DNA from: Bradyrhizobium sp. LTSP885
Lineage (GTDB): Bacteria > Pseudomonadota > Alphaproteobacteria > Rhizobiales > Xanthobacteraceae
Length of the DNA stretch: 64,000 bases
Direction: 5' to 3'
Assembly: GCF_000938305.1 (NCBI RefSeq)
Contig: NZ_JYMT01000021.1
Span: 42,756-106,755, forward strand
The notes beneath the pieces are model-generated. The model saw only the letters and a program-made list of their open reading frames with translations. It did no database searches and had not been told where the DNA came from. The position numbers were made by a program, and so were the translations under genes. Positions 50,963 through 60,407 of the stretch are shown here, piece after piece. Positions within the stretch are counted from its first letter, which is position 1, and each line of letters opens with the position of its first letter.

Positions 50963-51748
50963 TCACACCTTCTCCCTCACAAACCTGTTGCGCAACGTCC
51001 CGATCCCGGTGATGTCGATCTCCACCAAATCGCCGTGCTTCAAATCCGGCGAGGCGCCGTCGGTGCCCATCCAGATCACGTCGCCGGGCCACAGCGTGAA
51101 ATACTTGGTCAGCTCGACGATGAACGGCACGATGCCGAAGATCATGTCGTTGGTGTGGAAGCGGCCGGTCTCCTTGCCGTTGACGCGGATCGCGGTTTCC
51201 ATGGTGTCGAGATCGACATCGGTCTCGATCCACGGGCCCATCGGCTTGAAGGTGTCGGCGTTCTTGGATCGCCACAGGCTGCGGTCGGCCTTCTGCCAGC
51301 TCCGCTCGGAGACGTCGTTGCCGATAGTGTAGCCGAACACGCAATCCATCGCGTTGGCTTCAGTGAGATGTTTTGCTTTTTTGCCGATCACGACGACGAG
51401 CTCGCCCTCGTAATGGATCTTCTCGGTTGCAACAGCCGGAATCACGACGTCTTCGTCATGGGCGATCAGCGCGTTCTGCGCGCGGTAGCCGATCTCGGGA
51501 CGATCAGGGATGTTCGGCACCGTGCCGGCCTTGTCGGCGGCTTCCTTCAGGTGCTTCAGATAGTTCAACCCGACGCAGTAGAAGGTGCGCGGGATCAGCG
51601 GCAGCTCGATCTTGACGTCGTTGAGCGCGAGCGTTTGCGACGTCCTGGTCCATTCGCCAAACGGATCGCCGCTGACGGTCGTGACCTTGTCGCCTTCGAC
51701 GAGGCCCCAGGATGTCTTGCCTGCGGCAGTGAATTTGAGCCAGCGCAT
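50963..51748 (-). CDS. fumarylacetoacetate hydrolase (FAH) family protein
   Basis: 261 aa. FAH-family landmarks are FYCVGLNYLKHLKEA, IHYEGELVVVIGKKAKHL (metal-ligand Glu residues), FGYTIGNDVSERSWQK, and the C-terminal WPGDVIWMGTDGASPDLKHGDLVEIDITGIGTLRN. The enzymes hydrolyse or decarboxylate 2-oxo acids late in aromatic or heterocycle breakdown. It is the last gene of a three-gene minus-strand operon, 12 bp after the LLM monooxygenase. Confidence 0.92.
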   Translation of the reverse strand: MRWLKFTAAGKTSWGLVEGDKVTTVSGDPFGEWTRTSQTLALNDVKIELPLIPRTFYCVGLNYLKHLKEAADKAGTVPNIPDRPEIGYRAQNALIAHDEDVVIPAVATEKIHYEGELVVVIGKKAKHLTEANAMDCVFGYTIGNDVSERSWQKADRSLWRSKNADTFKPMGPWIETDVDLDTMETAIRVNGKETGRFHTNDMIFGIVPFIVELTKYFTLWPGDVIWMGTDGASPDLKHGDLVEIDITGIGTLRNRFVREKV

Positions 51749-51760
51749 GATGATGTCCTT

Positions 51761-53125
51761 CTATTCCGCGGCCTGCGTACGTGTCTTCCACGCCCCGGCG
51801 GCGGGGCGTCGCAGTCCGAGATTCTCGCGCAGCGTCTTGCCGGCGTAATCTCTGTGAAACAGGCCGCGGCGTTGCAGCTCGGGCACGATGTGGTTGACGA
51901 AATCGGCGTAAGAACCCGGCACGTAGCTCGCCGCGACGACGAAGCCGTCGCAGCCGCGGCCGACGAACATTTCCTCGAGTCTATCGGCGATCTCCTTCGG
52001 ACCGCCGACGATCGCGTCCTGCACCTGGCCGCGGCCGGAAAACGTGATGAAGTCGCGGGTGGAAGGATTGGTCTTGCCGGAGGTGCGCAGCACGCCGTCG
52101 CGGATGCCGATCATGCCCTGCATACCCTGCAGTTCCGGTGTCGTCAGCGGCTCGTCGATGCCCTTGGCGCCGAAGTCGAAGTTGAGGCCTTCGGCGAGCA
52201 GCGACAGCGCGTCGATCTCGAGCGGCAGCTTTTGGATCACGGCCATTTTGTCTTCGGCCTCGGCCTTGCTGGCACCTGCGACCGGCGTGATCAGATTGCA
52301 GAGGAACATCTGGTCGGGATCGCGGCCGGCCTTGGCGGCTTCGCCCCTGATCGCCTCGTAGCCCTGCTTGGCATTGGCGAGATTGCGTGCCGCGGTGAAA
52401 ATCACCTCGCCCCATCGTCCGGCGAAGCGCTGGCCGCGGCCGGAGGCGCCGGCCTGGATGACGACGGCATGGCCCTGCGGCGAGCGCGGCACCGTGAACG
52501 GGCCGCGCGAGGTGAAGAACGCGCCCTTGTGGTCGAGCCGCTTCACCCTGGTCGGATCGGCAAAACGGCCCGATGTCTTGTCGATGATCAACGCGCCGTC
52601 TTCCCAGGAATCCCAGTGGCCGAGTACGACTTCCATGAACTCGTCGGCGCGGTCATAGCGATGGTCGTGCTCGAGATGGTGCTCCTTGCCCATGTTGAGG
52701 GCTTCGCCGTCATTGACCGAGGTCACCACGTTCCAGGCGGCGCGGCCGCCGGTCATCAGGTCGAGGGTGGCGAAGCGGCGGGCGACGTCGAACGGCTCGA
52801 AATAGGTGGTCGACGCGGTCGAGGCGAGGCCGAGTTTCTCGGTCACCATACCCATCGTGGTCAGCACCACGATCGGGTCCATCTTCACGCAGCGGATGCC
52901 GTATTCGACGGTGTGGGCGTGATCGTTGCCGTAACGGTCCGGCATCGCCAGCCGATCGTCGAAGAACGCCATGTGGAACTTGCCGGCTTCCAGGATACGC
53001 GCGATCTCCTGGTAGTAGTCCGCCGACATCGAATCGTCGCGCGACTCCGGGTGACGCCATGAGCTCGGCAGGTTGGTGCAGTTCTGGGCCTGCAGGAAGC
53101 CGACCATCGCCATTTGCCGTGTCAT
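51761..53125 (-). CDS. LLM-class flavin-dependent monooxygenase (NtaA/DmoA subfamily)
   Basis: 454 aa, gggagaac before the ATG. Motifs include MVGFLQAQNCTNLPSSWRHPESR, FHMAFFDDRLAMPDRYG, STTYFEPFDVARRFATLDLMTGGRAAWNVVTSVNDGEALN and the end DGFVVAASYVPGSYADFVNHIVPELQRRGLF. It is an FMNH2-dependent monooxygenase of the same superfamily as 4364-5752 but clearly a different branch. It lies between an Ldh-type dehydrogenase and an FAH hydrolase, which suggests ring or chain cleavage of a heteroatom compound. Confidence 0.92.
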   Translation of the reverse strand: MTRQMAMVGFLQAQNCTNLPSSWRHPESRDDSMSADYYQEIARILEAGKFHMAFFDDRLAMPDRYGNDHAHTVEYGIRCVKMDPIVVLTTMGMVTEKLGLASTASTTYFEPFDVARRFATLDLMTGGRAAWNVVTSVNDGEALNMGKEHHLEHDHRYDRADEFMEVVLGHWDSWEDGALIIDKTSGRFADPTRVKRLDHKGAFFTSRGPFTVPRSPQGHAVVIQAGASGRGQRFAGRWGEVIFTAARNLANAKQGYEAIRGEAAKAGRDPDQMFLCNLITPVAGASKAEAEDKMAVIQKLPLEIDALSLLAEGLNFDFGAKGIDEPLTTPELQGMQGMIGIRDGVLRTSGKTNPSTRDFITFSGRGQVQDAIVGGPKEIADRLEEMFVGRGCDGFVVAASYVPGSYADFVNHIVPELQRRGLFHRDYAGKTLRENLGLRRPAAGAWKTRTQAAE

Positions 53126-53151
53126 GCTGTTCTCCCGTGCTTGGCGATGGG

Positions 53152-54198
53152 TCAGTGAAGGTCGAGAGCGAGCTTGTAGTCGGCGGCGAGCGCCTTCAGC
53201 TTCTCCCAGGTCGCATCCTCGATCTCGATGCCGTCCTTGCGCCGCTGCTGCTCGCGGATGAATTCGACTTCACCAGGATAGAACACGCCGCGGCTTCCTT
53301 CGGAGGGTGGCGTCGATTTCAGATAGCGGGCGAAGTCGGCGACTTCCTTCTTGAAATCCTGCAGCGGGCGGAACGCGGCGACGTTGAACACTGCCATGAA
53401 GCAGCCGTCATTGTGCCGGCCGGTCGGCTCGACGCCGAAGCCCAGACCCGTCAGCAGGCCGCACAGCACTTCGACCATCGCGGCGAGACCGCTGCCCTTG
53501 TAGCCCTCGCTGCCGCCGAGCGGCAGCAGCGCGCCGCCCTTGCGGTAGTCCCTGGGGTCGGTGCTGTCGCGCCCGTCGGCGTCGATAATCCAGCCCTTGG
53601 GGATCGCTTCGCCGCGCGCGACCGCGAGCTGGATCTTGCCGGCGGCGACCGCCGACGTCGCCATGTCCAGATAGAACGGCGCGTCGAGGTCGGAAGGCAC
53701 CGCGATCGAGATCGGGTTGGTGCCGAGCCGGGCCTCGCGGCCGCCGAACGGGGCGACATGCTTCGGCGAGCGGCCGGAATCGGCAGTGGCGATCCCGATC
53801 ATGCCCTCGCGCATCGCCATCAGCGGATAATGCGCGAGCCGCCCGACATGGCTCTGCCGGAACACGGTGCAGGCCGCGACATTGGCGGTCTTGGCCTTGT
53901 TGATGGTCATCTCCATCGCCTTGGCGTTGACGTGGAAGCCGAACCCCCAGTGACCGTCGATCACGGTGGTGGTCGGGGTCTCCTGCACGATGGTCCATTT
54001 GGCGCCGGGCACGATGTGGCCGGCCTCGACGCGGTCGATATAGGTCGGAATTGCGATGATGCCGTGCGAGTCATGTCCGGCAAGGTTGGCGTTGACGCAG
54101 CCGGAGGCGACGGCGTTCGCCTCCTCCTCCGATGCGCCGGCGGCCTTGAGGAGCGCCGCGCCGATGCGCGTGAGACGGTCGGCCTGGACGATCGGCAT
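53152..54198 (-). CDS. Ldh/MDH2-family NAD(P)-dependent oxidoreductase
   Basis: 348 aa from the ATG encoding MPIVQADRLTRIGAALLKAAGASEEEANAVASGCVNANLAGHDSHGIIAIPTYIDRVEAG (gaggaaatccc upstream). The GHDSHG motif with catalytic His and the FRQSHVGRLAHYPLMAM and GTNPISIAVP segments mark the malate/L-lactate/ureidoglycolate/delta-1-piperideine-2-carboxylate reductase family. It is the first gene of the operon with the LLM monooxygenase and FAH hydrolase. Substrate is probably a 2-hydroxy or 2-imino acid. Confidence 0.9.
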   Translation of the reverse strand: MPIVQADRLTRIGAALLKAAGASEEEANAVASGCVNANLAGHDSHGIIAIPTYIDRVEAGHIVPGAKWTIVQETPTTTVIDGHWGFGFHVNAKAMEMTINKAKTANVAACTVFRQSHVGRLAHYPLMAMREGMIGIATADSGRSPKHVAPFGGREARLGTNPISIAVPSDLDAPFYLDMATSAVAAGKIQLAVARGEAIPKGWIIDADGRDSTDPRDYRKGGALLPLGGSEGYKGSGLAAMVEVLCGLLTGLGFGVEPTGRHNDGCFMAVFNVAAFRPLQDFKKEVADFARYLKSTPPSEGSRGVFYPGEVEFIREQQRRKDGIEIEDATWEKLKALAADYKLALDLH

Positions 54199-54599
54199 GG
54201 GATTTCCTCGCTGTCCGCCCGCACAATCAGCGGGTCTTGCTTGCCGTGGTTGACCGCATGGTCTCAAAGCGCCGCCGACGGAGCAAGGGCGGAAAATGCG
54301 GACGGCCATGCCGGGAGCAGGTGCTCGCCGCGTCGATTTCACAGCGTGGAACGGGCGCGGTCGCGATGCGGAATTTGGGCGCCATGACGGCGCGAGCCGG
54401 GCGGCGGCGCGCCGCCGGCGGCATCAGCGCCTCAGCCTGGCACAGCAGGGCCCGTAATTTTCCGGAAGCCGGCTGCCTTTGTTCGTCATGTGTTTACTTT
54501 GACTCGCAACTTGCCGGATGTCCTAACCTCCACTTAGGCCTCTCGCGGGCATGGTTCCCGCCCAGATTGAAGGGGGCGGCCCCAGGGGCCTCAGGGATC

Positions 54600-57500
54600 G
54601 TGCAGTCGAGCATCGGACGTACATTTGCGGCGTTGAATGCCACCAACGAAGCGATCCTGTACGCAAAATCACCGGAAGAACTGTACGGCAAGGTCTGCGA
54701 GGCCGCTTTCTCCGGCGGCGACTTCCTGGCCGTTACCGTCTTCCTGCTGGAGCCGGATACCGGCCGCTTGAAATTCGCGGCCGGCTTCGGCGACGACGTC
54801 GCGCGCCTGCGCAGCATCAGCATTTCTATTATCGCCAACACGCCCGAGGGCGAGGGCGTCGCCGGGCGGGCGTTCCGTGCCCGGCAGGCCTATGTCAGCA
54901 ACGACTACATCAACGAAGCCTGTTCGGCGGCCTGGCGTAGCGGCGCGGTCGCGGCCGGCATCGGTGCGTCTGCAGCAATGCCGCTGATCTGCAACGGGCG
55001 CAGCGTCGGCGTCTTCATGGTGACGCGGCGCGAGCCGCATTCGCTTGGCGAGGAGATCGTCTCGCTGCTCGAACGCATGGCGGCGAACGTGTCGTTTGCG
55101 CTCGACAATTTCGACCATGAGGCGTCACGCAAGAGCGGCGAGCGGGCGATGCGCCGGCTGAACCGCATGTTCGGCGCCATCAGCGCCACCAACGAAGCCA
55201 TCCTGCGCGCCAAGACCGAGCACGATCTGTATCAACGGGTCTGCGATGCCGCGGTGTTCAGCGGCAAGTCCTTCGCCACGGTGGTACTGCTGGCCGAACC
55301 CGACACGCACTGGCTTGAGCCCGTCGCCGGCACGGGCGAGGCGATCGATCTGATCACGCAGACCCGCTTCTCGACCGACCCGGACAACGTCTACGGCAAG
55401 GGCATCTGCGGCGAAGCGTTCCGGACCCGGCGGCCCTGTGTCGAGAGCGACATCCCCAAATCGGCGAGTTCCTCGCAGGTGAAAATCCACGGCAGCGGCC
55501 TGATGGCCTGCGTCGCACTTCCGCTGACTCGATTCGGCAACAGCATCGGCGTCCTGATCTTCTTCATCAGCAATTCCTGGGCCGGCGACGAGGAGATCAT
55601 CGCGCTGCTCGCCGGGATCGCCGAGAACGTGTCGGTCGCGCTCGACAATTTCGGTCGGACCACCGAAAAGGCCAAGGCCGACGCCGAAAGGGAGCGGCTG
55701 TCGCGGATGTTCGCGGCGCTGAGCGCGACCAACGAAGCGATCATGCGCGCCAGGTCGCGTCTGGAGATGTTTGAGCTGGTCTGCGCGGCGGCGGCGCATG
55801 GCGGCGGGTTCAATTCGACCAGCATCCTGATGGCGAAGCCCGGCGACGACTTCCTGGAGATGATGGCGGTCGCCGGTCCCACCGCGGACAATGCGCGCCG
55901 TCTCAACGTCTCGCCCAATGAGGCGCGCCCCGAGGGGCGCGGGGTCTGCGGCAGGGCGTTCCGTTCGCGGCGGGCCTGTATCAACAACGACTTCCTGAGC
56001 GACATCACCAACAGCGCATTCCGCGACGTCATCGACCGAGAGGAGGCGCGATCGGGTGCAGCGTTTCCGTTGCTGGTCGACGACCGGCCGGTCGGGGTGA
56101 TGTTGTTCATCTCCGCCAAGCGCAATACCTTTTCGCCTGAATTCGCCGAGCTGTTGCAGCGGCTCGCCGACAATGTGTCCTTTGCGCTCGGCAGCTTCGA
56201 TCGTGCCGACGAGAAAGCCCGCACCGAAGAGCAGAAGGAGCGCCTGACGCGGATGTTTGCCGCGTTGAGCGCGACCAACGAAGCGATCATGCGGGCGAAA
56301 TCCCGCAGCGAGATGTTCGACCTTGTTTGCGATGCCGCGGCCGTCGGCGGCCAGTTTGTCTCAGCCACGATCAGGCTGGTGCGGCCGGGCGAGGTCCTCC
56401 TGGAGAACGTGGCGGTCTCGGGTTCTGACCGCGTTCGCGCTCGTGAGGTTTTGTTGTCGGCCGATGCGTCGCGCCCGGAGGGGCAGACTCTCACCGGTGT
56501 CGCGATCCGCACCCGCAGGCCCTGCATCAGCAACGACTATCTCAGTGATTTCGGACCTGAGTCGCATGTCTACCAGGTCGCCCGCGACAGTGGCGGCAAA
56601 TCCGGTGCGGCGTTGCCGCTGCTCAAGAACGGCGAGGCGATCGGCGCGCTGGTGTTCCTCTCCGGAGAATTCGGCACGTTCAGCCCGGAAATGATGGCGC
56701 TGCTGCAGCGGCTCGCCGAGAACGTGTCCTTTGCGCTCGACAATTTCGACCGCGTCGACGAGAAGGCCCGAGCCGACGAGCAGAAGGAGCGACTGTCGCG
56801 GATGTTCGCGGCGCTGAGTGCGACCAACGAGGCGATGATGCGGGCGAAGTCCCGCACTGAGCTGTATCGGCTGGTCTGCGAGGCGGCGGCGACCGGCGGC
56901 AAGTTCACCTCTACCACCATCGCGCTGGCGCAGCCCGGCAGCGACTATCTCGAGATTGTCGCAATCGCAGGACCGGCCGCGGAGGGCGCGCGCCATGTGA
57001 CGCTGTCGATCAACGAGGCCCACCCGGAGGGACGCGGCGCCTGCGGCAGGGCGTTCCGCTCAGGCAAGGCCTGCATCATCAACGACTACTCTGCCGATCC
57101 GCACACGGCGGCCTTCCACGAGCGGGCCCGCCTCGATGGCACGAAATCCGGTGCCTCGTTTCCGCTTGTTGTTGGCGGCCAGGTCGTCGGCGTCATGATC
57201 TTCGTGGCAATCGAGAAGGACACGTTCACGCCGGAGTTCGTCGAGCTTTTGCAGCGGCTCGCCGACAATCTGGCGTTCGCACTGGAAAGTTTCGATCGTG
57301 CCGACGAAAAGAACAAGGCCGACGAGCGGATCGAATATCTCGCCTCGCATGACAGCCTGACCAAATTGCCCAATCGCGAGATGTTCAACGAGCTGTTGCA
57401 TCATGCGATCGAGGCGGCGGACCGCCACCAGCGGCAGTTCGCCGTGCTGTTCATCGACCTCGATCGTTTCAAGGTGATCAACGATTCGCTCGGGCACGAC

Positions 57501-58715
57501 GCTGGCGACATGCTGCTGGTCGCGATCGCCGAGCGGCTGCGCGGCTCCCTGCGCACGAGCGACGTCGTGGCGCGGCTCGGCGGTGACGAATTCGTGGTGA
57601 TCCTGGAGGAAGCCGCCGAGCGCGCCGACGTGGAGCGCATCGCGGGCGTCCTGCTGGCGGAGCTCAGTCAGCCGCTGCAGCTCAGCGGCCATGAGTGCCA
57701 CACCACGGCCTCGATCGGGATTGCGACCTATCCGGCCGACGGCTCTGACGTGCAGACCCTGACCAAGAACGCCGACATGGCCATGTATCTCGCCAAGGAG
57801 GACGGCAAGAACAACTTCCGCTTCTTCTCCAAGGAGATCAAGGCGCAGTCGATCGAGCGCCTGACGCTGGAGAACGCGCTGCGCCGCGCGCTCGAGCGCG
57901 AGCAGTTCTCGCTGCACTATCAGCCCAAGGTCGATATGGCGAGCGGACAGATCAGCGGCGTCGAGGCGCTGCTGCGCTGGAGCCATCCGGAGCTCGGTCA
58001 GATCACGCCGGGGCAATTCATCCCGCTGGCCGAGGAAACCGGGCTGATCGTGCCGATCGGTCGCTGGGTGCTGAAGGAAGCCTGCGCGCAGAACATGGCG
58101 TGGCAGCGCGGCGGCCTCAAACCGGGCACGATGGCGGTCAACCTCTCGCCGCGGCAGTTCGCCGATCCGCATCTGCTCGACGATATCGACGCGGCGCTGC
58201 GCGACAGCGGCATGTCGCCGGTGCTGCTGCAGCTCGAGGTCACCGAGAGCATGGTGATGCGCAACGTGCCGCGGGCGATCCGCGTGCTCGACGCGATCCA
58301 GAACCGCGGCATCCGGCTGGCGATCGACGATTTCGGCACCGGCTATTCGTCGATGTCGCTGATGAAGCAGTTCCCGATCGACACCATCAAGATCGACCGT
58401 TCGTTCGTGCGCGACCTGCCCGACGATTCCGAGGACGTCGCGATCGCGCAGGCGATCATCAGCATGGGCAAGGCGCTCGGCATGACCATCGTCGCCGAAG
58501 GCGTCGAGACCTCCGAGCAGCGGGACTTCCTGCGGGCGCATGCCTGCGACGAGATGCAGGGCTTCCTGTTCTCAAAGCCGCTGCCGCCGCGCGATCTCGC
58601 GGAACTGCTGAACTCGTCGCCGCTGCTGGCCTCGCCGCCGCTGCAGCCGGCGTTGGACCACGAGGCTGCGGCTGATGCCGAGCTGGACTCAGGGCGGAAA
58701 CGCGCTGTCGTCTGA
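54600..58715 (+). CDS. five-GAF, GGDEF, EAL c-di-GMP signalling protein
   Basis: 1371 aa from a GTG preceded by cagggat; the longer frame back to 54237 encodes no conserved sequence. Five GAF-type domains follow one another (about residues 1-175, 180-355, 360-540, 545-720, 725-905). Each begins with an RxFxAxxATNEAI(L/M)xA linker helix recurring every 540-547 bp. A GGDEF domain (ASHDSLTKLPNREMF, RLGGDEFVVILEE) and an EAL domain (VEALLRWSHPELG, LAIDDFGTGYSSMSLMKQFPIDTIKIDRSFV, IVAEGVET) complete it. Both catalytic motifs are intact, so it could both make and break cyclic di-GMP under control of small ligands or redox. No membrane segment; cytoplasmic. Confidence 0.93.
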   Translation: MQSSIGRTFAALNATNEAILYAKSPEELYGKVCEAAFSGGDFLAVTVFLLEPDTGRLKFAAGFGDDVARLRSISISIIANTPEGEGVAGRAFRARQAYVSNDYINEACSAAWRSGAVAAGIGASAAMPLICNGRSVGVFMVTRREPHSLGEEIVSLLERMAANVSFALDNFDHEASRKSGERAMRRLNRMFGAISATNEAILRAKTEHDLYQRVCDAAVFSGKSFATVVLLAEPDTHWLEPVAGTGEAIDLITQTRFSTDPDNVYGKGICGEAFRTRRPCVESDIPKSASSSQVKIHGSGLMACVALPLTRFGNSIGVLIFFISNSWAGDEEIIALLAGIAENVSVALDNFGRTTEKAKADAERERLSRMFAALSATNEAIMRARSRLEMFELVCAAAAHGGGFNSTSILMAKPGDDFLEMMAVAGPTADNARRLNVSPNEARPEGRGVCGRAFRSRRACINNDFLSDITNSAFRDVIDREEARSGAAFPLLVDDRPVGVMLFISAKRNTFSPEFAELLQRLADNVSFALGSFDRADEKARTEEQKERLTRMFAALSATNEAIMRAKSRSEMFDLVCDAAAVGGQFVSATIRLVRPGEVLLENVAVSGSDRVRAREVLLSADASRPEGQTLTGVAIRTRRPCISNDYLSDFGPESHVYQVARDSGGKSGAALPLLKNGEAIGALVFLSGEFGTFSPEMMALLQRLAENVSFALDNFDRVDEKARADEQKERLSRMFAALSATNEAMMRAKSRTELYRLVCEAAATGGKFTSTTIALAQPGSDYLEIVAIAGPAAEGARHVTLSINEAHPEGRGACGRAFRSGKACIINDYSADPHTAAFHERARLDGTKSGASFPLVVGGQVVGVMIFVAIEKDTFTPEFVELLQRLADNLAFALESFDRADEKNKADERIEYLASHDSLTKLPNREMFNELLHHAIEAADRHQRQFAVLFIDLDRFKVINDSLGHDAGDMLLVAIAERLRGSLRTSDVVARLGGDEFVVILEEAAERADVERIAGVLLAELSQPLQLSGHECHTTASIGIATYPADGSDVQTLTKNADMAMYLAKEDGKNNFRFFSKEIKAQSIERLTLENALRRALEREQFSLHYQPKVDMASGQISGVEALLRWSHPELGQITPGQFIPLAEETGLIVPIGRWVLKEACAQNMAWQRGGLKPGTMAVNLSPRQFADPHLLDDIDAALRDSGMSPVLLQLEVTESMVMRNVPRAIRVLDAIQNRGIRLAIDDFGTGYSSMSLMKQFPIDTIKIDRSFVRDLPDDSEDVAIAQAIISMGKALGMTIVAEGVETSEQRDFLRAHACDEMQGFLFSKPLPPRDLAELLNSSPLLASPPLQPALDHEAAADAELDSGRKRAVV

Positions 58716-59030
58716 CGGCTGGACGTGGAGGTCGCGGACGTCGGAATCGGTGGATGCGACCATACGCGAGAAATCATAGGGCCACGGCACGAGAGTCTGG
58801 TCGGCCATCGTTCGGCGCAGCGCCGCGGCGCCGTCGGCATAGGTCGCGCCGTCGTTGAGGCGGAGCTGGCGGCACCACCGGGATGGCAGCGCGTCGGCGA
58901 CGTCGCGCATCTCGAACGCCGCTCCCCACCACCAGGCCGGCGCAGGCGGCCGTTCCGGTTCGGCGATCGCGCGCCAGCGCACGAACTCGTCGACGATGCG
59001 GGCAAATTGCAGCTTGGCGGCGGGATGCAT
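58689..59030 (-). CDS. hypothetical protein
   Basis: 113 aa from the ATG encoding MHPAAKLQFARIVDEFVRWRAIAEPERPPAPAWWWGAAFEMRD (aggagagg upstream). The start chosen drops 17 poorly supported residues. The acidic end contains WPYDFSRMVASTDSDVRDLHVQPSDDSAFPP. Its 3' end overlaps the end of the c-di-GMP gene by 27 bases on the opposite strand. No domain recognised, but it looks like a conserved short host protein. Confidence 0.7.
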   Translation of the reverse strand: MHPAAKLQFARIVDEFVRWRAIAEPERPPAPAWWWGAAFEMRDVADALPSRWCRQLRLNDGATYADGAAALRRTMADQTLVPWPYDFSRMVASTDSDVRDLHVQPSDDSAFPP

Positions 59031-59112
59031 CGATCGGCCTCTCCTGGCCCTCGATGATAGCAGCGCCCTCGATCCATGCAATGCGCGGTGCGGCCCTGCC
59101 GGCGCGCGGCGG

Positions 59113-59595
59113 CTACTTCTGTTCCAGCTCGGTCGCGGTCGCCGGCCCTTCGCCCATGATCAGCAGCACGGCGTCCTCGTCCTTGGCGCCATCCCAATGC
59201 ACCTGCTTGCCGGTATGGGTGACGAAGCTGCCGGCCGGCATCGGCACCGTGCCGTGATCGGGGTCGAATTTCGGGCCGGTGCCGACCCACCAGGTGCCCT
59301 GCAGCACCACGATGTAGCGGTCGTTGGGATGGAAGTGCGGGTGGCTGAAGTGATTGCCCTTCGTCCACTTGGTGTAGACCATGTAGAACCCGGGCTTCGA
59401 GGGATCGCCGACCACGACAGCATTCTGCGCGCCGCGCGCGTCGACGGGGCTCCAGGGGATTTGGTCCGGCAGCTTGTAGGTGACCGCGGCGGGATTGAGT
59501 TCGGCCGCGGAGCTGATGCTCAGCATGCCGGCAAAGGCCAGCGGCAGCATCAGGTATCGCCAGAGATATTGCCGAGATCGGTTCGACGCCGTCAT
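59113..59595 (-). CDS. exported cupin-domain protein
   Basis: 160 aa from the ATG with gggagga upstream. An N-terminal signal (YLMLPLAFAGMLSISSAAE) precedes a small cupin barrel with the metal-binding His cluster in GNHFSHPHFHPNDRYIVVLQG. A second cupin motif follows at PAGSFVTHTGKQVHWDGAK. It is a single-domain periplasmic cupin of unknown substrate. It is divergent from the DUF1080 protein at 59811. Confidence 0.85.
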   Translation of the reverse strand: MTASNRSRQYLWRYLMLPLAFAGMLSISSAAELNPAAVTYKLPDQIPWSPVDARGAQNAVVVGDPSKPGFYMVYTKWTKGNHFSHPHFHPNDRYIVVLQGTWWVGTGPKFDPDHGTVPMPAGSFVTHTGKQVHWDGAKDEDAVLLIMGEGPATATELEQK

Positions 59596-59810
59596 CGTGT
59601 CCTCCCGCTGGATGGGCGCCGTTCGATAGCTGGCGCTCCGTGTCGTTGTGGCGATGCTAGCTGCTCTCGCTCCGGCTCGGCAAGACACGCTCGCGCATGT
59701 GTGACCCGAGGATGCGGCAACAACGCAGCTGCAACATGAAAAACGGGATTTACGCCGCGCGCGGCGATGCTAGGTTGCGCGCCACCAAAACAAACGGGAG
59801 GACAACCTTC

Positions 59811-60407
59811 ATGAAGCATTTGTCGACACTTGCGGCCGGTCTGTTGATCGGTGCAGCCGCGTTGCAATTTTCCACCGCCGCCTCGGGCGATGACGGCTGG
59901 GTCACGTTGCTCGACAGCACCGCGAAGGGCGATTGGGGCGAAGTCGGCAAGGCCAACTGGGCGATGAAGGATGGCGCGCTGGTCGCCGACAAGCTCGACG
60001 GCAAGGATCTCGCCTATCTCGTCACCAAAACCCCCTACAAGGATTTCCAGATCAGGGCGGAGTTCTGGACCGACGAGGACGCCAACAGCGGCATCTTCAT
60101 TCGCTGCGAGTCCAACACGACGATCGACTCCAAAGTCTGTTATGAGGTCAATATCTTCGACAAGCGGCCGGACCCGAGCTACGGCACCGGCGCGATCGTC
60201 GATGTCGGCAAGGTCGATCCGATGCCGAAGGCGGCCGGCAAGTGGAACGTCTATGAAATCACGGCGCAGGGGCCGCACTTCGTCGTGACGCTCAACGGCC
60301 AGAAGACCGTCGATGCGCAGGACACGAGGCACGCGAGCGGCTATGTCGCGCTCCAGTACGGCTCGGGTGTCGTGAAATTCCGCAAGGTGCAGATCAAACC
60401 GCTGTGA
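59811..60407 (+). CDS. secreted DUF1080 (3-keto-disaccharide hydrolase-like) protein
   Basis: 198 aa from the ATG with gggagga upstream. A Sec signal (HLSTLAAGLLIGAAALQFSTAASG) is followed by one concanavalin-like jelly-roll domain: WVTLLDSTAKGDWGEVGKANWAMKDGALVAD, FQIRAEFWTDEDANSGIFIRCES, and the end GYVALQYGSGVVKFRKVQIKPL. Proteins with this domain bind or cleave sugars in the periplasm. It converges with the polymerase-like gene, overlapping by 14 bases. Confidence 0.9.
   Translation: MKHLSTLAAGLLIGAAALQFSTAASGDDGWVTLLDSTAKGDWGEVGKANWAMKDGALVADKLDGKDLAYLVTKTPYKDFQIRAEFWTDEDANSGIFIRCESNTTIDSKVCYEVNIFDKRPDPSYGTGAIVDVGKVDPMPKAAGKWNVYEITAQGPHFVVTLNGQKTVDAQDTRHASGYVALQYGSGVVKFRKVQIKPL

Noticed and set aside
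50640..51332. 230-codon plus-strand frame and several 70-145-codon frames at 50.3-51.3 kb
   Set aside because: They run through the structured repeat and the antisense of the FAH gene, with no ribosome site or conserved content.
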